Assembly: GCA_019351895.1 (NCBI GenBank)
Contig: JABBOH010000019.1
Coordinates: 6,940-70,939, forward strand
Direction of reading: 5' to 3'
Origin: Pseudomonadota bacterium
Lineage (GTDB): Bacteria > Pseudomonadota > Alphaproteobacteria > Acetobacterales > Acetobacteraceae
Length of the DNA: 64,000 nucleotides
Part shown: positions 1-8,756 of the stretch, piece by piece
Numbering within the stretch: the stretch's first letter is position 1
Layout: every line of letters starts with the position of its first letter
Notes under the pieces: model-generated
Databases searched by the model: none
What the model was told of the DNA's origin: nothing
What the model saw: the letters and a program-made list of their open reading frames with translations, nothing else
Program-made: the position numbers and the translations under genes

Positions 1-1109
1 GTGGTGGACGTGATCACCACGCCTGATGAGACGATCGCGGAACTGGCGCTTGAGACGACGGTATCCAGCGCCGTGCCGCCCACGGCCACGATCAGGCTGC
101 CGCCGCTCAACACGGTCGTGCTGATCGCCGTGGCCCCGGAGGAGACGTATTCAGTGCCGCCCGAACTGACGGTCGCCCCCACCGCCGTGCCGCCTGACAT
201 GACGGCCTCGGTGCCGCCGGTCAGCACCTGCGCGCCGATGAACGCGGCACCCGCGGAGGCGATTTCGATGGCGCCGCTGCCAACGATCGTGCCGCTTGCC
301 ACGGCGCCCGAGGAGACCATCTCCGTCCCGCCGGCGCTGAGGGTGGTGAACCGCGCCGTGCCACCGGAGGAGACGACCTCGAAGCCGCCGGAACTCACCG
401 TCGTGCCGGTCGCCGTGCCCGCTGAGGAGACGACTTCGAAGCCGCCAGAACCTACGGTTGTGCTTACGGCCGCGCCTGCGGAATAGACGAACTCGGTGCC
501 GCCCGGATTGACCACGGTCCCGCTCGTCACGCCGGAGTAGTTGTATTCGCCGCCGCCCGAATTCACCGTGGTGTCGATGATCATGCCGGCCACGACCTCG
601 GTGCCGCCCAAGTTCACGACCGTGCCGCTCGTCAGGCTGCCGGAGAAGACCAGCTCGACGCCGCCGGAGTTCAACACCGTGCCGCTGGCCGTGCCGCCGC
701 CTGAAACCTGCAGGTAACTGTGGGAGAGCACAGTGGTGCCGACGGCCGTGCCGCCGGACAGGTATTCCGAGCCGGCGCTCAACACCGTGCCGCTCGTCAA
801 ACCTCCGGAGAGGGCGAACTGCGAACCGCCGGAATAGACGATCGCATTGACCGCTGTTCCCCCGGACGAGACGATTTCGCTGCCGCCTGTCACCACCGTG
901 CCGCTCGCCACACCGCCGGCAACAAGCTCCCTGCCGCCAGAGCTGATCACGCTGCTGATGTCGAGGCCGCCGGACGACAGGATCAGCGTGCCGCCCGCAC
1001 TGATACTCGACAACTCGACCAGGCCGGATCCTTTGACGATGACCGTGCCGCCGCTCACCACCGAGAGGAAACGGTAGATTCCCGCTGACACCGTCGACAC
1101 ATACGTCAT
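1..1109 (-). CDS. AIDA-repeat adhesin / autotransporter-type surface protein, N-terminal part
   Basis: The minus-strand frame is open from the ATG at 1109 through the left edge of the window, so only the first ~369 residues are present. After a short start (MTYVSTVSAGIYRFLS) it is made almost wholly of imperfect ~19-20-residue repeats rich in Gly, Ser, Thr and Val, of the form 'SSGGTE.VSSGATA..TTV'. This is the AIDA-type repeat that folds as a beta-helix in autotransporter passengers and other large adhesins. No signal peptide is visible, which fits the alphaproteobacterial versions that begin directly with repeats and may be exported by another route such as type I secretion. The C-terminus that would settle this (beta-barrel, Hint or RTX domain) lies outside the window. 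The frame continues upstream to non-ATG codons, so the start is approximate. Confidence 0.8.
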   Translation of the reverse strand, partial: MTYVSTVSAGIYRFLSVVSGGTVIVKGSGLVELSSISAGGTLILSSGGLDISSVISSGGRELVAGGVASGTVVTGGSEIVSSGGTAVNAIVYSGGSQFALSGGLTSGTVLSAGSEYLSGGTAVGTTVLSHSYLQVSGGGTASGTVLNSGGVELVFSGSLTSGTVVNLGGTEVVAGMIIDTTVNSGGGEYNYSGVTSGTVVNPGGTEFVYSAGAAVSTTVGSGGFEVVSSAGTATGTTVSSGGFEVVSSGGTARFTTLSAGGTEMVSSGAVASGTIVGSGAIEIASAGAAFIGAQVLTGGTEAVMSGGTAVGATVSSGGTEYVSSGATAISTTVLSGGSLIVAVGGTALDTVVSSASSAIVSSGVVITST

Positions 1110-1221
1110 GACCGTCCGCACCCTGGAGAGCCCTGAGAGCACGGCCCATGCCAAGTCGCGTTATAGAAATCGGACAAGCATGGCAATCATATCTTGCGCC
1201 GACCGCCAGGGCAGGAGGCGA

Positions 1222-2319
1222 TCAGGCCATCTCCTCACGCTTCAGGGTTGCCATGTCGATCACATAACGGAACCGCACCTCTCCCTTCTCGACCCTTTTG
1301 TAGGCGTCGTTGACCTCTTGGATCGGCACGATCTGGATGTCCGGCCCGATGCCGTGCTCGGCGCAGAACTCCAGCACCTCCTGCGTGTCGGCGAGGTTGC
1401 CGATGAGCGAGCCCGCAACGCTCTTCCGGTGAAAGGCGACCTGCTGGTTGTTCACGGCGGCCAACGGCTCCAGAGCACCGACGACCACAATCGTGCTGTC
1501 ACGCTTGAGCAACGGGATGAATGGGTTGAGGTCGTGCTTCTCCGGAATCGTTGACAATATGAAGTCGAAGCTCAGCATGAGCTCCTTCAACGCCTTCTGG
1601 TCCGATTCCAGAACGCCCCTGGCGCCGATGCGCTCGGCGTCCGCGAGCTTGTCCTCGGTCGTGGTGAAGACCGTGACCTCGGCGCCCATCGCCTTCGCGA
1701 GTTTCGCAGCCATGTCGCCGAGGCCGCCGAAGCCGATGATCCCGACGCGGTCGCCCGTCTTCACGCCCCAATGCTTCATCGGTGAATAGGTCGTGACACC
1801 GGCGCAGAGAATCGGCGCGGCAACCTCAGGCCTCAGCGCCGCCGGGATCTTGAGGACGAAATCCTCCTTCACCACAAGCGTGTCGGAGTATCCGCCGAAG
1901 GTGTTGTCGCGCGCATACATGTTCGTGCCCGTGGGCGCCATCTTCGCGGGCATCATCGGCCCGTTATAGGTGGCGAGCCAGCTGTTGGGACCCTCGCAGT
2001 AATTCTCGTCGCCGGCGCGGCAAGGCTCGCACTGACGGCAGCTGTCGATCATGCAGCCCACACCGACGATGTCGCCCACCTGATGCCGGCTGACCGCGCT
2101 GCCGACGCGGGTAACCCGGCCGACCACCTCATGACCGGGCATGCAGGGGTAGACGGTGTTCGACCATTCGTTTTTTACCTGATGGATGTCGGAGTGGCAG
2201 ATGCCGCAGAACATGACTGCGATCTCGACCTCCGATGCACCCGCCTCCTCGCGCTCGAAAGCGAAAGGCCGCAAGCGGCTGAACGAGTTTTTGGCGGCGT
2301 AGCCGATGGACGGGATCAT
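1222..2319 (-). CDS. NAD(P)-dependent zinc alcohol dehydrogenase (cinnamyl-alcohol/YahK type)
   Basis: This 365-residue medium-chain dehydrogenase probably reduces aldehydes to alcohols with NADPH in the cytoplasm. The catalytic zinc site is visible as CGICHSD (Cys38) and GHE (His63-Glu64). The structural zinc cysteines are Cys94, Cys97, Cys100 and Cys108. The cofactor-binding glycine motif is GFGGLG, followed by a typical Rossmann segment. Length and motif order match YahK-like members of the CAD branch. The ATG at 2319 was chosen because it has an AGGAG eight bases upstream and aligns with the family N-terminus; an in-frame extension to 2409 looks non-coding. It stands alone: its left neighbour is the adhesin and its right neighbour an efflux pump on the same strand. 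Confidence 0.88.
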   Translation of the reverse strand: MIPSIGYAAKNSFSRLRPFAFEREEAGASEVEIAVMFCGICHSDIHQVKNEWSNTVYPCMPGHEVVGRVTRVGSAVSRHQVGDIVGVGCMIDSCRQCEPCRAGDENYCEGPNSWLATYNGPMMPAKMAPTGTNMYARDNTFGGYSDTLVVKEDFVLKIPAALRPEVAAPILCAGVTTYSPMKHWGVKTGDRVGIIGFGGLGDMAAKLAKAMGAEVTVFTTTEDKLADAERIGARGVLESDQKALKELMLSFDFILSTIPEKHDLNPFIPLLKRDSTIVVVGALEPLAAVNNQQVAFHRKSVAGSLIGNLADTQEVLEFCAEHGIGPDIQIVPIQEVNDAYKRVEKGEVRFRYVIDMATLKREEMA

Positions 2320-2498
2320 GCGAAAGCTCCTGCGAGTAGCCGCGTGCAATGGGAAGACCGGCGGCTGCGGCGACCGGTAGCACATGCGCAGACCGGCAGC
2401 GGCTGCCAACGGTCCGTCACACGGTGTTCATCGCGGGCTCTGCCGTTCCGTGCGGCGAGGCGCCCGTCCGTGATCCGCACGGGCCGGACGCGATCCGC

Positions 2499-3686
2499 TC
2501 AGGTGCCGGGAACGCCGCGCGGCCGCAGGTGATTGCAAAGGGTCACGCATCCCGCCGCCACCAGCATGATCAGCGCCATCGCCCGCGGCGTCGTATCGCT
2601 CAACTCGCCAACCAGCATTCCACTGATGGCGCCGATGCCGAACTGGAAGGTGCCGGTCAGGGCAGAGGCGACGCCCGCATTGGCGTGGTGGCGCGCCATC
2701 ACCGCGACCGTGCCGTTCGGGAAGATGAAGCCGAGGCAGCCGAGGACCACGAACAGCCCGGCCAGCGTCCCCGCAAGGCCGCCGAACCCCGCGAGGCTCA
2801 TCGCCGCGAGATAGACCGTCGCCCCGAGCATGACCGTGACGGCGCTCGTCAGGGTGCGATCGAGGCCGTAGCGCGCCATGACGATGCGGCCGTTCAACTG
2901 GCTGCCGACGATCAACGCGAACCCATTGAGGCCGAAGATGCACCCGTAGATGAGGGGGCTCACGTGGAACCCCGCCTCGAAGACCTGCGGCGACCCGCCC
3001 AGATACGCGAAGAGCGTGGCGCTGGCGAAGGCGACGGTCAACGCCGCCGGCAGGAAGCTGCGGTCCCGCCCCACCTGCATGTAGCGCTGCAGGACGCTGA
3101 CGAAGCCGAGGCGCACGCGCCGGTCGGGCGGCAGAGTGTCGGGCAGGAAAAACCCGACCAGCAGCAGGTTGCAGATGCCGTAGGCCGCCTGGAACCAGAA
3201 GATCGACCGCCAGCCCGCACCCTGCACGATGAAGCCGCCGAGGGCCGGCGCCAGGATCGGCGCCAGGCCCATGACCAGCATCAGCTGCGCCATCATCCGT
3301 GCGGCGGTCTGCCCCGTTGCGAGGTCACGGACGACGGCGCGCGGCACGACGATGCTCGAAGCGCCGCCGAGTGCCGCCAGGAAGCGAAAGACGGAAAAGG
3401 AGAACAGGCCCGTCGAAAGGGCGCATCCGACCGTCGCGATGGTATAGAGCGTCATCCCGGCGAGCAGCGGCGCCTTGCGTCCGAGGCGGTCGGCGAGCGG
3501 CCCGAAGATGAGCTGGCCGATCGCGAGCCCGATGAAAAACGCGGCGAGCGTCATTTGCGCTCCGCCGCGGATATTGCCCAACTCCCGCGCGATGGTCGGG
3601 AAGGCCGGGAGATACATGTCGATCGAGACGGACCCGACCGCCGTCATGAAGCCGAGAAGCGCGGGGAGCCAGACAGGAACGTTCAT
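2499..3686 (-). CDS. MFS multidrug efflux transporter, Bcr/CflA type
   Basis: A 395-residue inner-membrane transporter with about 12 hydrophobic segments. It opens with a transmembrane helix containing FMTAVGSVSIDMYLPAFP, the region diagnostic of the Bcr/CflA drug:H+ antiporter subfamily (an acidic residue in helix 1 followed by YLPAFP). The loop 2-3 motif GPLADRLGRK is the classic MFS signature A. The substrate cannot be told from sequence; relatives export bicyclomycin, chloramphenicol or sulfonamides. The ATG at 3686 starts directly before helix 1. An in-frame ATG at 3725 would add 13 residues and contains an AGGAGG within its first codons, so the true start is uncertain between these. Confidence 0.88.
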   Translation of the reverse strand: MNVPVWLPALLGFMTAVGSVSIDMYLPAFPTIARELGNIRGGAQMTLAAFFIGLAIGQLIFGPLADRLGRKAPLLAGMTLYTIATVGCALSTGLFSFSVFRFLAALGGASSIVVPRAVVRDLATGQTAARMMAQLMLVMGLAPILAPALGGFIVQGAGWRSIFWFQAAYGICNLLLVGFFLPDTLPPDRRVRLGFVSVLQRYMQVGRDRSFLPAALTVAFASATLFAYLGGSPQVFEAGFHVSPLIYGCIFGLNGFALIVGSQLNGRIVMARYGLDRTLTSAVTVMLGATVYLAAMSLAGFGGLAGTLAGLFVVLGCLGFIFPNGTVAVMARHHANAGVASALTGTFQFGIGAISGMLVGELSDTTPRAMALIMLVAAGCVTLCNHLRPRGVPGT

Positions 3687-3820
3687 CCTGCCTGTCTGGC
3701 ACAGCCGCAACCTCCTGGGAGGCATGAAAACGCGGCATCAGCCCTGCCGAGCGACGGATTGCGTGCCTGGGCAGAGCGCCGCGTCGGAGCCCGCAAACTA
3801 GGTTGCCTTTCCGCGGCCGC

Positions 3821-4048
3821 TTACGGGGCGGTCAGCGCGCCGCCCGCGGCGCCGACACCGCCACCGACCAGCGCGCCCGTGCCCGCATTGCCGCCCGTCG
3901 CGGCGCCCACAGCCGCCCCCGCGCCCGCGCCGAGAGCGCCGCCCGTCAACGCGCGGGTCACTGGGGAGTGGCCGCAGGCGGATAGCGACACAGCAGCCGA
4001 GCCGAGCGCCAGGCTGAGGATCACGGCGCGCGTGGAGATGAATGTCAT
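3821..4048 (-). CDS. small glycine-zipper lipoprotein
   Basis: A 75-residue protein with a lipoprotein signal peptide ending in the lipobox LSAC, so it is expected to be lipid-anchored. The mature part is nearly all Gly, Ala and Val in GxxxG spacing (GGALGAGAGAAVGAATGG), a glycine-zipper segment like those of YmgG and Rickettsia 17-kDa-type surface antigens. The ATG at 4048 has a GGGAGG five bases upstream, which rules out the longer TTG frame to 4144. It is monocistronic as far as can be seen. Function unknown; such proteins usually sit in or under the outer membrane. Confidence 0.75.
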   Translation of the reverse strand: MTFISTRAVILSLALGSAAVSLSACGHSPVTRALTGGALGAGAGAAVGAATGGNAGTGALVGGGVGAAGGALTAP

Positions 4049-4182
4049 GGAAACCTCCCGATCAGATTGCAGGCTCGCGGTCTGCATAAGTTGATGACCT
4101 GAGCGGGGATGTTGGGTGCGCGCCGCGTTTCGCAAGATTGCCAAGCGGCAACCTTGTCAGCATGTTGCTCCGTCCGGGCGGC

Positions 4183-5136
4183 TCAAGCCTTCGGCCGGTG
4201 GCTGCCGTAGCGCCGAAGATAGGCCGGCACGATCAACTCCACGGGCTTGGGCGTAATGCCGAGCGCCGCGAGCCCGGGCACGGTGCCGCTCACCACGTTG
4301 TCATGCGCCAGCATGGCGAGCTGGTCCTGGGTGAAGAGCTTCCCCGGCAGCCGCTCCAGGATGCTCGCCTGCAGCCGCGCGACGCCGGGGGGTATCGCGA
4401 CCAGCGGCCGGTGCAGACCTGTCTCGGCCAGGATGTAGGCGAGGATTTCGCGGAAGGTCCAGATTTTCGGGCCGCCGAGCTCATAGACACGCGGCGCCTC
4501 CGGCGGCAAGGCAAGCGCCGCCATAATGGCGTCGGCGACATCGCCCACATAAACCGGCTGAAACTTTGTCTGGCCCGAGATCAGCGGCATGACCGGCGAC
4601 ATCCGGGCCATCGCGCCGAAGCGGTTGAAGAACTGGTCCTCCGCGCCGAAGACGATCGACGGCCGCAGGATGACGGCGTCCGGGAAGCCGGAGGTGACGG
4701 CCGCCTCGCCCGCCGCCTTGCTGCGCCCGTATCCGCTGCTGCTGGTGCCGGACGCCCCGATCGCCGAGACGTGCACAAGATGGGCGACCCCGGCGCGCGC
4801 GGATGCGTCGGCGATCAGGCGGGGGCCGGTTCCCTGGATCTTGGTGAAGTCGCCCGCGCGGCTCTCGGCGAGGATGCCCACGAGGTTGACGACGACCGAC
4901 GCGCCGTCGACCGCGCGGCCGATCGCGGCGGCGTCGGTCACCGGCGCATAGAGCGGCACGATCTGGCCCACCGACCCGAGCGGCTTGAGCAGCGCCCCCC
5001 GTTCAGGGTCGCGCCCCGCCACGCGGACGATAAAGCCCTGGCGGACGAGGTGGGGCACCAGATACCGGCCGATGAAGCCCGCGCCGCCGAAGACCGTCGC
5101 GACTTTCCGTGTCTGGGTGACCATTCTGGCGTCCAT
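4183..5136 (-). CDS. NDUFA9-like NAD(P)-binding SDR protein (complex I assembly/stability type)
   Basis: This 317-residue atypical short-chain dehydrogenase has the N-terminal nucleotide-binding motif VFGGAGFIGRYLV and the family segments HVSAIGAS, YGRSKAAGE and ILRPSIVFGAEDQFFNRF. The last is characteristic of the 'complex I NDUFA9 subunit family' proteins of alphaproteobacteria. The eukaryotic homologue binds NADPH and stabilises the junction of the complex I arms; an enzymatic reaction has not been shown. The start could be the ATG at 5136 or the one at 5124. The gene diverges from tRNA-Leu across a short intergenic region. Confidence 0.85.
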   Translation of the reverse strand: MDARMVTQTRKVATVFGGAGFIGRYLVPHLVRQGFIVRVAGRDPERGALLKPLGSVGQIVPLYAPVTDAAAIGRAVDGASVVVNLVGILAESRAGDFTKIQGTGPRLIADASARAGVAHLVHVSAIGASGTSSSGYGRSKAAGEAAVTSGFPDAVILRPSIVFGAEDQFFNRFGAMARMSPVMPLISGQTKFQPVYVGDVADAIMAALALPPEAPRVYELGGPKIWTFREILAYILAETGLHRPLVAIPPGVARLQASILERLPGKLFTQDQLAMLAHDNVVSGTVPGLAALGITPKPVELIVPAYLRRYGSHRPKA

Positions 5137-5230
5137 CCGTTCAATCGTTCTGTGGACACAGCATTACGGGTCAGCGGAGAAGCCCTCAAGAGCCAGGGCC
5201 CAGCTGTGTCGGCCCTGCGCCATCACGCAG

Positions 5231-5259
5231 TTGACGCGGGGGTGGGGGCGGTCTACATG
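5231..5259 (+). promoter_or_regulatory. candidate sigma-70 promoter of tRNA-Leu
   Basis: TTGACG at 5231-5236 and TACATG at 5254-5259 are separated by 17 bp, which would start transcription about a dozen bases before the tRNA. The -10 box is weak. The phosphonate cassette begins only 38 bases after the tRNA, so the same promoter could feed it. Confidence 0.45.
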
Positions 5260-5278
5260 CCCCGCCCACCGCAGCTGT

Positions 5279-5365
5279 GCCCAGATGGCGGAATTGGTAG
5301 ACGCGCAGGTTTCAGGTACCTGTGGCCGTAAGGTCGTGGAAGTTCGAGTCTTCTTCTGGGCACCA
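5279..5365 (+). tRNA. tRNA-Leu(CAG)
   Basis: An 87-nt class II tRNA. The acceptor stem GCCCAGA pairs with TCTGGGC, and the discriminator A is followed by an encoded CCA at 5363-5365. The anticodon loop TTCAGGT presents CAG between CAGGT and ACCTG stems. A long variable arm (GGCCGTAAGGTC) and a T loop TTCGAGT are present. All arms pair properly. It decodes CUG leucine, the dominant leucine codon in DNA this GC-rich. Confidence 0.97.
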
Positions 5366-5403
5366 CTACCTCTCCGGCTTCTGTTTCGGCTGCGGGGGAC
5401 CCG

Positions 5404-6522
5404 GTGACATACGACATCGCAATCGTCGGCGCGGGCATCGTGGGTTTGGCCCATGCCCTTGCTGCGAGCCGCGCGGGCCTCCGCGCCATCGTCATCGACC
5501 GCGACCAGCGGGCCGTCGGGGCCTCCATCCGCAACTTCGGCTTCGTCACCGTCACCGGCCAGCAGCAGGGCGAGTGCTGGCGCCGCGCCATGCGGTCCCG
5601 CGACATCTGGGACGAGATCGCCCCCCGCGCCGGCATCCCAGTGCTGCAGCATGGCCTCGCGGTCGTCGCGCGCCGCCCCGAGGCCGCCACCGTGCTCAAA
5701 GCCTTCAAGAACCACCCGGAGATGGGCGAAGGCTGCGAGCTGCTGACGGCCGCCGAGGGCCGCCACCGCTTCCCCTGGATCACCGGCGAGGCCGAGGCGG
5801 TGCTCTACTCCCCGCATGACCGGCGGGTCGAAAGCCGCGAGGCGATCCCCCGCGTCGCCGCCTACCTCGCGGAGCAGCACGGCGTGACGTTCCGGCGAGG
5901 TGTCGCGGTCCATGCGGTCGAGACCGGCCGGATCGTGACGGCGGACGGCATCGTGGAGGCCGCGAAAATCGTCGTCTGCCCGGGCGACGACCTCGCCACC
6001 CTGTTCCCCGACCGCCTCGCCCATTACGGCGTCCACCGCTCGAAGCTGCAGATGATGCGGCTGCGTCCCACCGCCCCGCTCGACCTCCGCTGCGCGGTGA
6101 TGACCGACCTCTCGCTGGTGCGCTACCTCGGCTACTCGGAACTGCCCGAGGCCGCCCCCCTGCTCGCCCGGCTGCGGCGGGAGCAGGCCCCGCACCTCGC
6201 CGGCGGCGTCCACCTCATCGCCGTGCAGTCCGCCGACGGCACCCTCGTCGTCGGCGACACCCACGTCTATGGCGACACCATGGACCCCTTCTCCGACACC
6301 GCGCTCGACGAGCTGGTGCTGGACGAGTTCCGCGCTGTCTTCCCCCATCTCGGCTTCGAGGTCACCGAGCGCTGGCTCGGCACCTACGCCGCCGCCGATG
6401 ACCGCCTCGCGCTCATCGACACGCCGATGGACCGCGTGCGCCTCGTGGTCGTCACCAGCGGGACCGGCGCCTCCACCTCCTTCGCCATCGGCGAAGAGGT
6501 CATCCGGGAGTTGTGCGCATGA
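5404..6522 (+). CDS. TIGR03364-family FAD oxidase for aminophosphonates (PbfD-like)
   Basis: A 372-residue DAO-fold flavoprotein beginning with the FAD-binding motif IVGAGIVGLAHA and followed by RDQRAVGASIRNFGF, typical of glycine/sarcosine-oxidase relatives. It belongs to the group found beside phosphonatase genes, whose characterised members (PbfD) oxidatively remove the amine from 2-aminoethylphosphonate or its N-methyl form to give phosphonoacetaldehyde. The next gene is phnX, which would hydrolyse that product. The start is the GTG at 5404; the stop overlaps the phnX start (ATGA), so the genes are translationally coupled. It lies 38 bases after tRNA-Leu. Assignment to the group is strong from motifs plus context; exact substrate is inferred. 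Confidence 0.85.
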   Translation: MTYDIAIVGAGIVGLAHALAASRAGLRAIVIDRDQRAVGASIRNFGFVTVTGQQQGECWRRAMRSRDIWDEIAPRAGIPVLQHGLAVVARRPEAATVLKAFKNHPEMGEGCELLTAAEGRHRFPWITGEAEAVLYSPHDRRVESREAIPRVAAYLAEQHGVTFRRGVAVHAVETGRIVTADGIVEAAKIVVCPGDDLATLFPDRLAHYGVHRSKLQMMRLRPTAPLDLRCAVMTDLSLVRYLGYSELPEAAPLLARLRREQAPHLAGGVHLIAVQSADGTLVVGDTHVYGDTMDPFSDTALDELVLDEFRAVFPHLGFEVTERWLGTYAAADDRLALIDTPMDRVRLVVVTSGTGASTSFAIGEEVIRELCA

Positions 6523-7319
6523 GCCTCAAAGCCGCGATCTTCGACTGGGCCGGGACCGTCATCGACTTCGGCTCGCGCGCGCCGATGGGCGCCTTCGTGG
6601 AAGCCTTCCACCGCTTCGGCGTCGGCATCTCGGTGGCCGAGGCCCGGCGGCCCATGGGCCTGCCGAAACGCGCCCATGTCGCGGCGCTGATGGCCAACCC
6701 CGCCATCGCCGCCCGCTGGACGGAAGCCCAGGGCGCGGCACCGGGAGAGCCGGAAATCGACGCCCTGTATGACGTTTTCGTGCCGCTCAACACCGAGGTT
6801 GTGGACCAGTTTTGCGCGCTCATCCCGGGCGCGGTCGAGATGGCGAACGCCGTGCGCGCGCGGGGCATGAAGCTCGGCTCCACCACCGGCTACGTGCGGC
6901 CCATCATGGCGCGGGTGCTGCCGCTGGCCGCGGCGCAAGGCTACGCGCCGGACAATCTCGTCTGCGCCGGAGACCTCGCCGACGGACGGCCGACGCCGCT
7001 CATGATGTATCGCTGCTTCGCCGATCTCGGCGTCTTTCCGCCGGCGGCGGTCGTCAAGATCGACGACACGGAGCCCGGCATCGCCGAGGGGCTCGCCGCG
7101 GGCACGTGGACTGTGGGCGTCAGCATCTCGGGCAACTGCGTCGGCCTCTCGCTCGAGGAATGGGAAGCGACGCCCGCCGACGAGCAGGCTGCCCTCCGCG
7201 CGAAAGCCGAGGCGCAGCTGCTCGGCGCGGGCGCCCATTTCGTCATCGACAGCATCGCGGACCTCATGCCCGTGCTCGACGAGATCGAGGCCCGCATGGC
7301 GCGCGGCGAGACGCCCTAG
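6519..7319 (+). CDS. phnX: phosphonoacetaldehyde hydrolase (phosphonatase)
   Basis: A 266-residue HAD-superfamily enzyme that cleaves the C-P bond of phosphonoacetaldehyde to acetaldehyde and phosphate. The nucleophile Asp9 is in FDWAGTVIDFGS. The Schiff-base lysine special to phosphonatases is Lys50 in MGLPKRAHV. The later HAD acidic residues are in KIDDTEPGI. Length equals that of known PhnX proteins. The ATG at 6519 overlaps the stop of the FAD oxidase and ten bases separate its stop from the PLP enzyme start, so the three genes form one operon. A GTG two codons upstream is also possible. Confidence 0.93.
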   Translation: MSLKAAIFDWAGTVIDFGSRAPMGAFVEAFHRFGVGISVAEARRPMGLPKRAHVAALMANPAIAARWTEAQGAAPGEPEIDALYDVFVPLNTEVVDQFCALIPGAVEMANAVRARGMKLGSTTGYVRPIMARVLPLAAAQGYAPDNLVCAGDLADGRPTPLMMYRCFADLGVFPPAAVVKIDDTEPGIAEGLAAGTWTVGVSISGNCVGLSLEEWEATPADEQAALRAKAEAQLLGAGAHFVIDSIADLMPVLDEIEARMARGETP

Positions 7320-7328
7320 GATCGCACG

Positions 7329-8756
7329 GTGAACAAGATCAGCACGCCGGGGCGCGACAGCCCGAGCGCGGGTGAAGGCGATGTCAACCACTCGGCGCGG
7401 CGGCGCGCTTGGGCGGCGGCGAACATCGCGGGGCCGAGCCGGGAGCTGATCGACCGCGACGCCACGTCCTTCCTCCACCAGTCCGTCTCCACCCCCTGCC
7501 TCAACGCGATCCGCCGCGCCGAGGGCATCTGGATCGAGGATGTCGCGGGCCGGCGCTACATGGATTTCCACGGCAACAACGTCCACCACATCGGCTACGG
7601 GCATCCGCGCCTCAAGGCCGCCATCGCCGCCCAGATGGACGAGCTTCCGTTTGCGCCCCGCCGCTTCACCTGCGAGCCGGCGGTTCTCCTCGCGGAGAAG
7701 CTTGGCCGCATCGCGCCTCGCGACGCGCGCGGCAGCCTCAGCAAGACGCTCTTCACGACGGGCGGCAGTGACGCGGTCGAGGTAGCGATCAAGCTCGCTC
7801 GTGCGGCGACGGGGCGGTTCAAAACGCTTTCCTTTTGGGATGCCTTCCATGGCGCGGGCTTCGCGGCGGCGAGCGTCGGCGGCGAACAGATGTTCCGCAG
7901 CGGGCCGATCGGGCCGCTGATGGTCGGCACCGAACATGTGGCGCCCTTCGCCTGCTACCGGTGCCCCTACGGCTACCCGGATCTCGACGGGGGGCCGGAC
8001 CTCGACCTGTGCCGCGTCGCGTGTGCCAACTACCTCGGCTATACATTGCGCCGCGAAGGCGATGTGGCGGCTGTCATCGCCGAGCCCGCCCGCGCCGTGC
8101 CCTTCCTGCCCCCGCCCGGCTACTGGCGTATTGTAGCCGAGGAGTGCGCGAAGCATGGCACGCTCCTGATCTTTGACGAGATCCCGACCGGACTGGGCAA
8201 AACGGGCCGTATGTTCGCCTGTGAGCATGACGGCGTCACTCCGGACATACTGGTGATGGGCAAGGCGCTGGGCGGCGGCATTCTGCCGATTGCGGCGGTG
8301 CTGTGCCGGCCCGGGCTGGACGTGGCCGGGGCTTACGCCTTCGGCCATTACACGCACGAGAAGAACCCGGTGACGGCCCGGGCGGCTTTGACGACGATCG
8401 AGATCATCGAGGACGAAGGGCTGGTCGAGAACGCGGCCCGTGTGGGGGCGCTGGCGCTCGCGCGGTTGCAGGAGATGCGCGCCCGCCACCCGCTGATCGG
8501 CGACGTGCGCGGGCGGGGCTTGCTGATGGGGGTGGAGCTGGTCTCGGACCGCGAGACCAAGACGCCGGCGGCGGACGCGGCCGAGGCTGTGATGTACCGG
8601 GCGATGGATGCGGGGTTGAGTTTCAAGACGACGATGGGGAACGTGCTGACGCTGACGCCGCCGCTGATCGTGACCGAGGATCAGATGATGCGCGCGCTGG
8701 ATATTCTCGAAGATGCGATCGGGGCCGAGGCGCGCGGCGTTCCGGGGTTATCCTAG
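7329..8756 (+). CDS. class III PLP enzyme, (R)-1-hydroxy-2-aminoethylphosphonate ammonia-lyase type (PbfA-like)
   Basis: A 475-residue class III aminotransferase-fold protein. The PLP lysine is in VMGKALGGG, the cofactor Asp in FDEIPTGLGKTGR, and the N-terminal core carries YMDFHGNNVHHIGYGHP. Proteins of this branch next to phnX have been shown to be PbfA, a lyase that removes ammonia from (R)-1-hydroxy-2-aminoethylphosphonate to give phosphonoacetaldehyde rather than transaminating. The FAD oxidase and this enzyme would therefore feed two different aminophosphonates into PhnX. The start is the GTG at 7329; the first ~35 residues look poorly conserved. An ordinary AEP:pyruvate transaminase (PhnW) is less likely because PhnW is a class V enzyme. 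The sub-family call is inference from context and the HEKNPVTA segment. Confidence 0.78.
   Translation: MNKISTPGRDSPSAGEGDVNHSARRRAWAAANIAGPSRELIDRDATSFLHQSVSTPCLNAIRRAEGIWIEDVAGRRYMDFHGNNVHHIGYGHPRLKAAIAAQMDELPFAPRRFTCEPAVLLAEKLGRIAPRDARGSLSKTLFTTGGSDAVEVAIKLARAATGRFKTLSFWDAFHGAGFAAASVGGEQMFRSGPIGPLMVGTEHVAPFACYRCPYGYPDLDGGPDLDLCRVACANYLGYTLRREGDVAAVIAEPARAVPFLPPPGYWRIVAEECAKHGTLLIFDEIPTGLGKTGRMFACEHDGVTPDILVMGKALGGGILPIAAVLCRPGLDVAGAYAFGHYTHEKNPVTARAALTTIEIIEDEGLVENAARVGALALARLQEMRARHPLIGDVRGRGLLMGVELVSDRETKTPAADAAEAVMYRAMDAGLSFKTTMGNVLTLTPPLIVTEDQMMRALDILEDAIGAEARGVPGLS

Noticed and set aside
1-1100. Possible CRISPR or satellite array
   Set aside because: The periodic DNA is explained by coding repeats of variable length and sequence; there are no fixed direct repeats separated by unique spacers.
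151-1149. Arginine-rich 332-codon frame opposite the first kilobase
   Set aside because: It is a shifted frame of the AIDA-repeat gene on the same strand. Its composition (Arg, Gly, His) is that of GC-rich shadow frames, while the other frame shows regular adhesin repeats.
2349-4094. 581-codon plus-strand frame
   Set aside because: Antisense of the efflux pump; extreme Arg/Ala/Glu content, no domain, spans several real genes and intergenic gaps.
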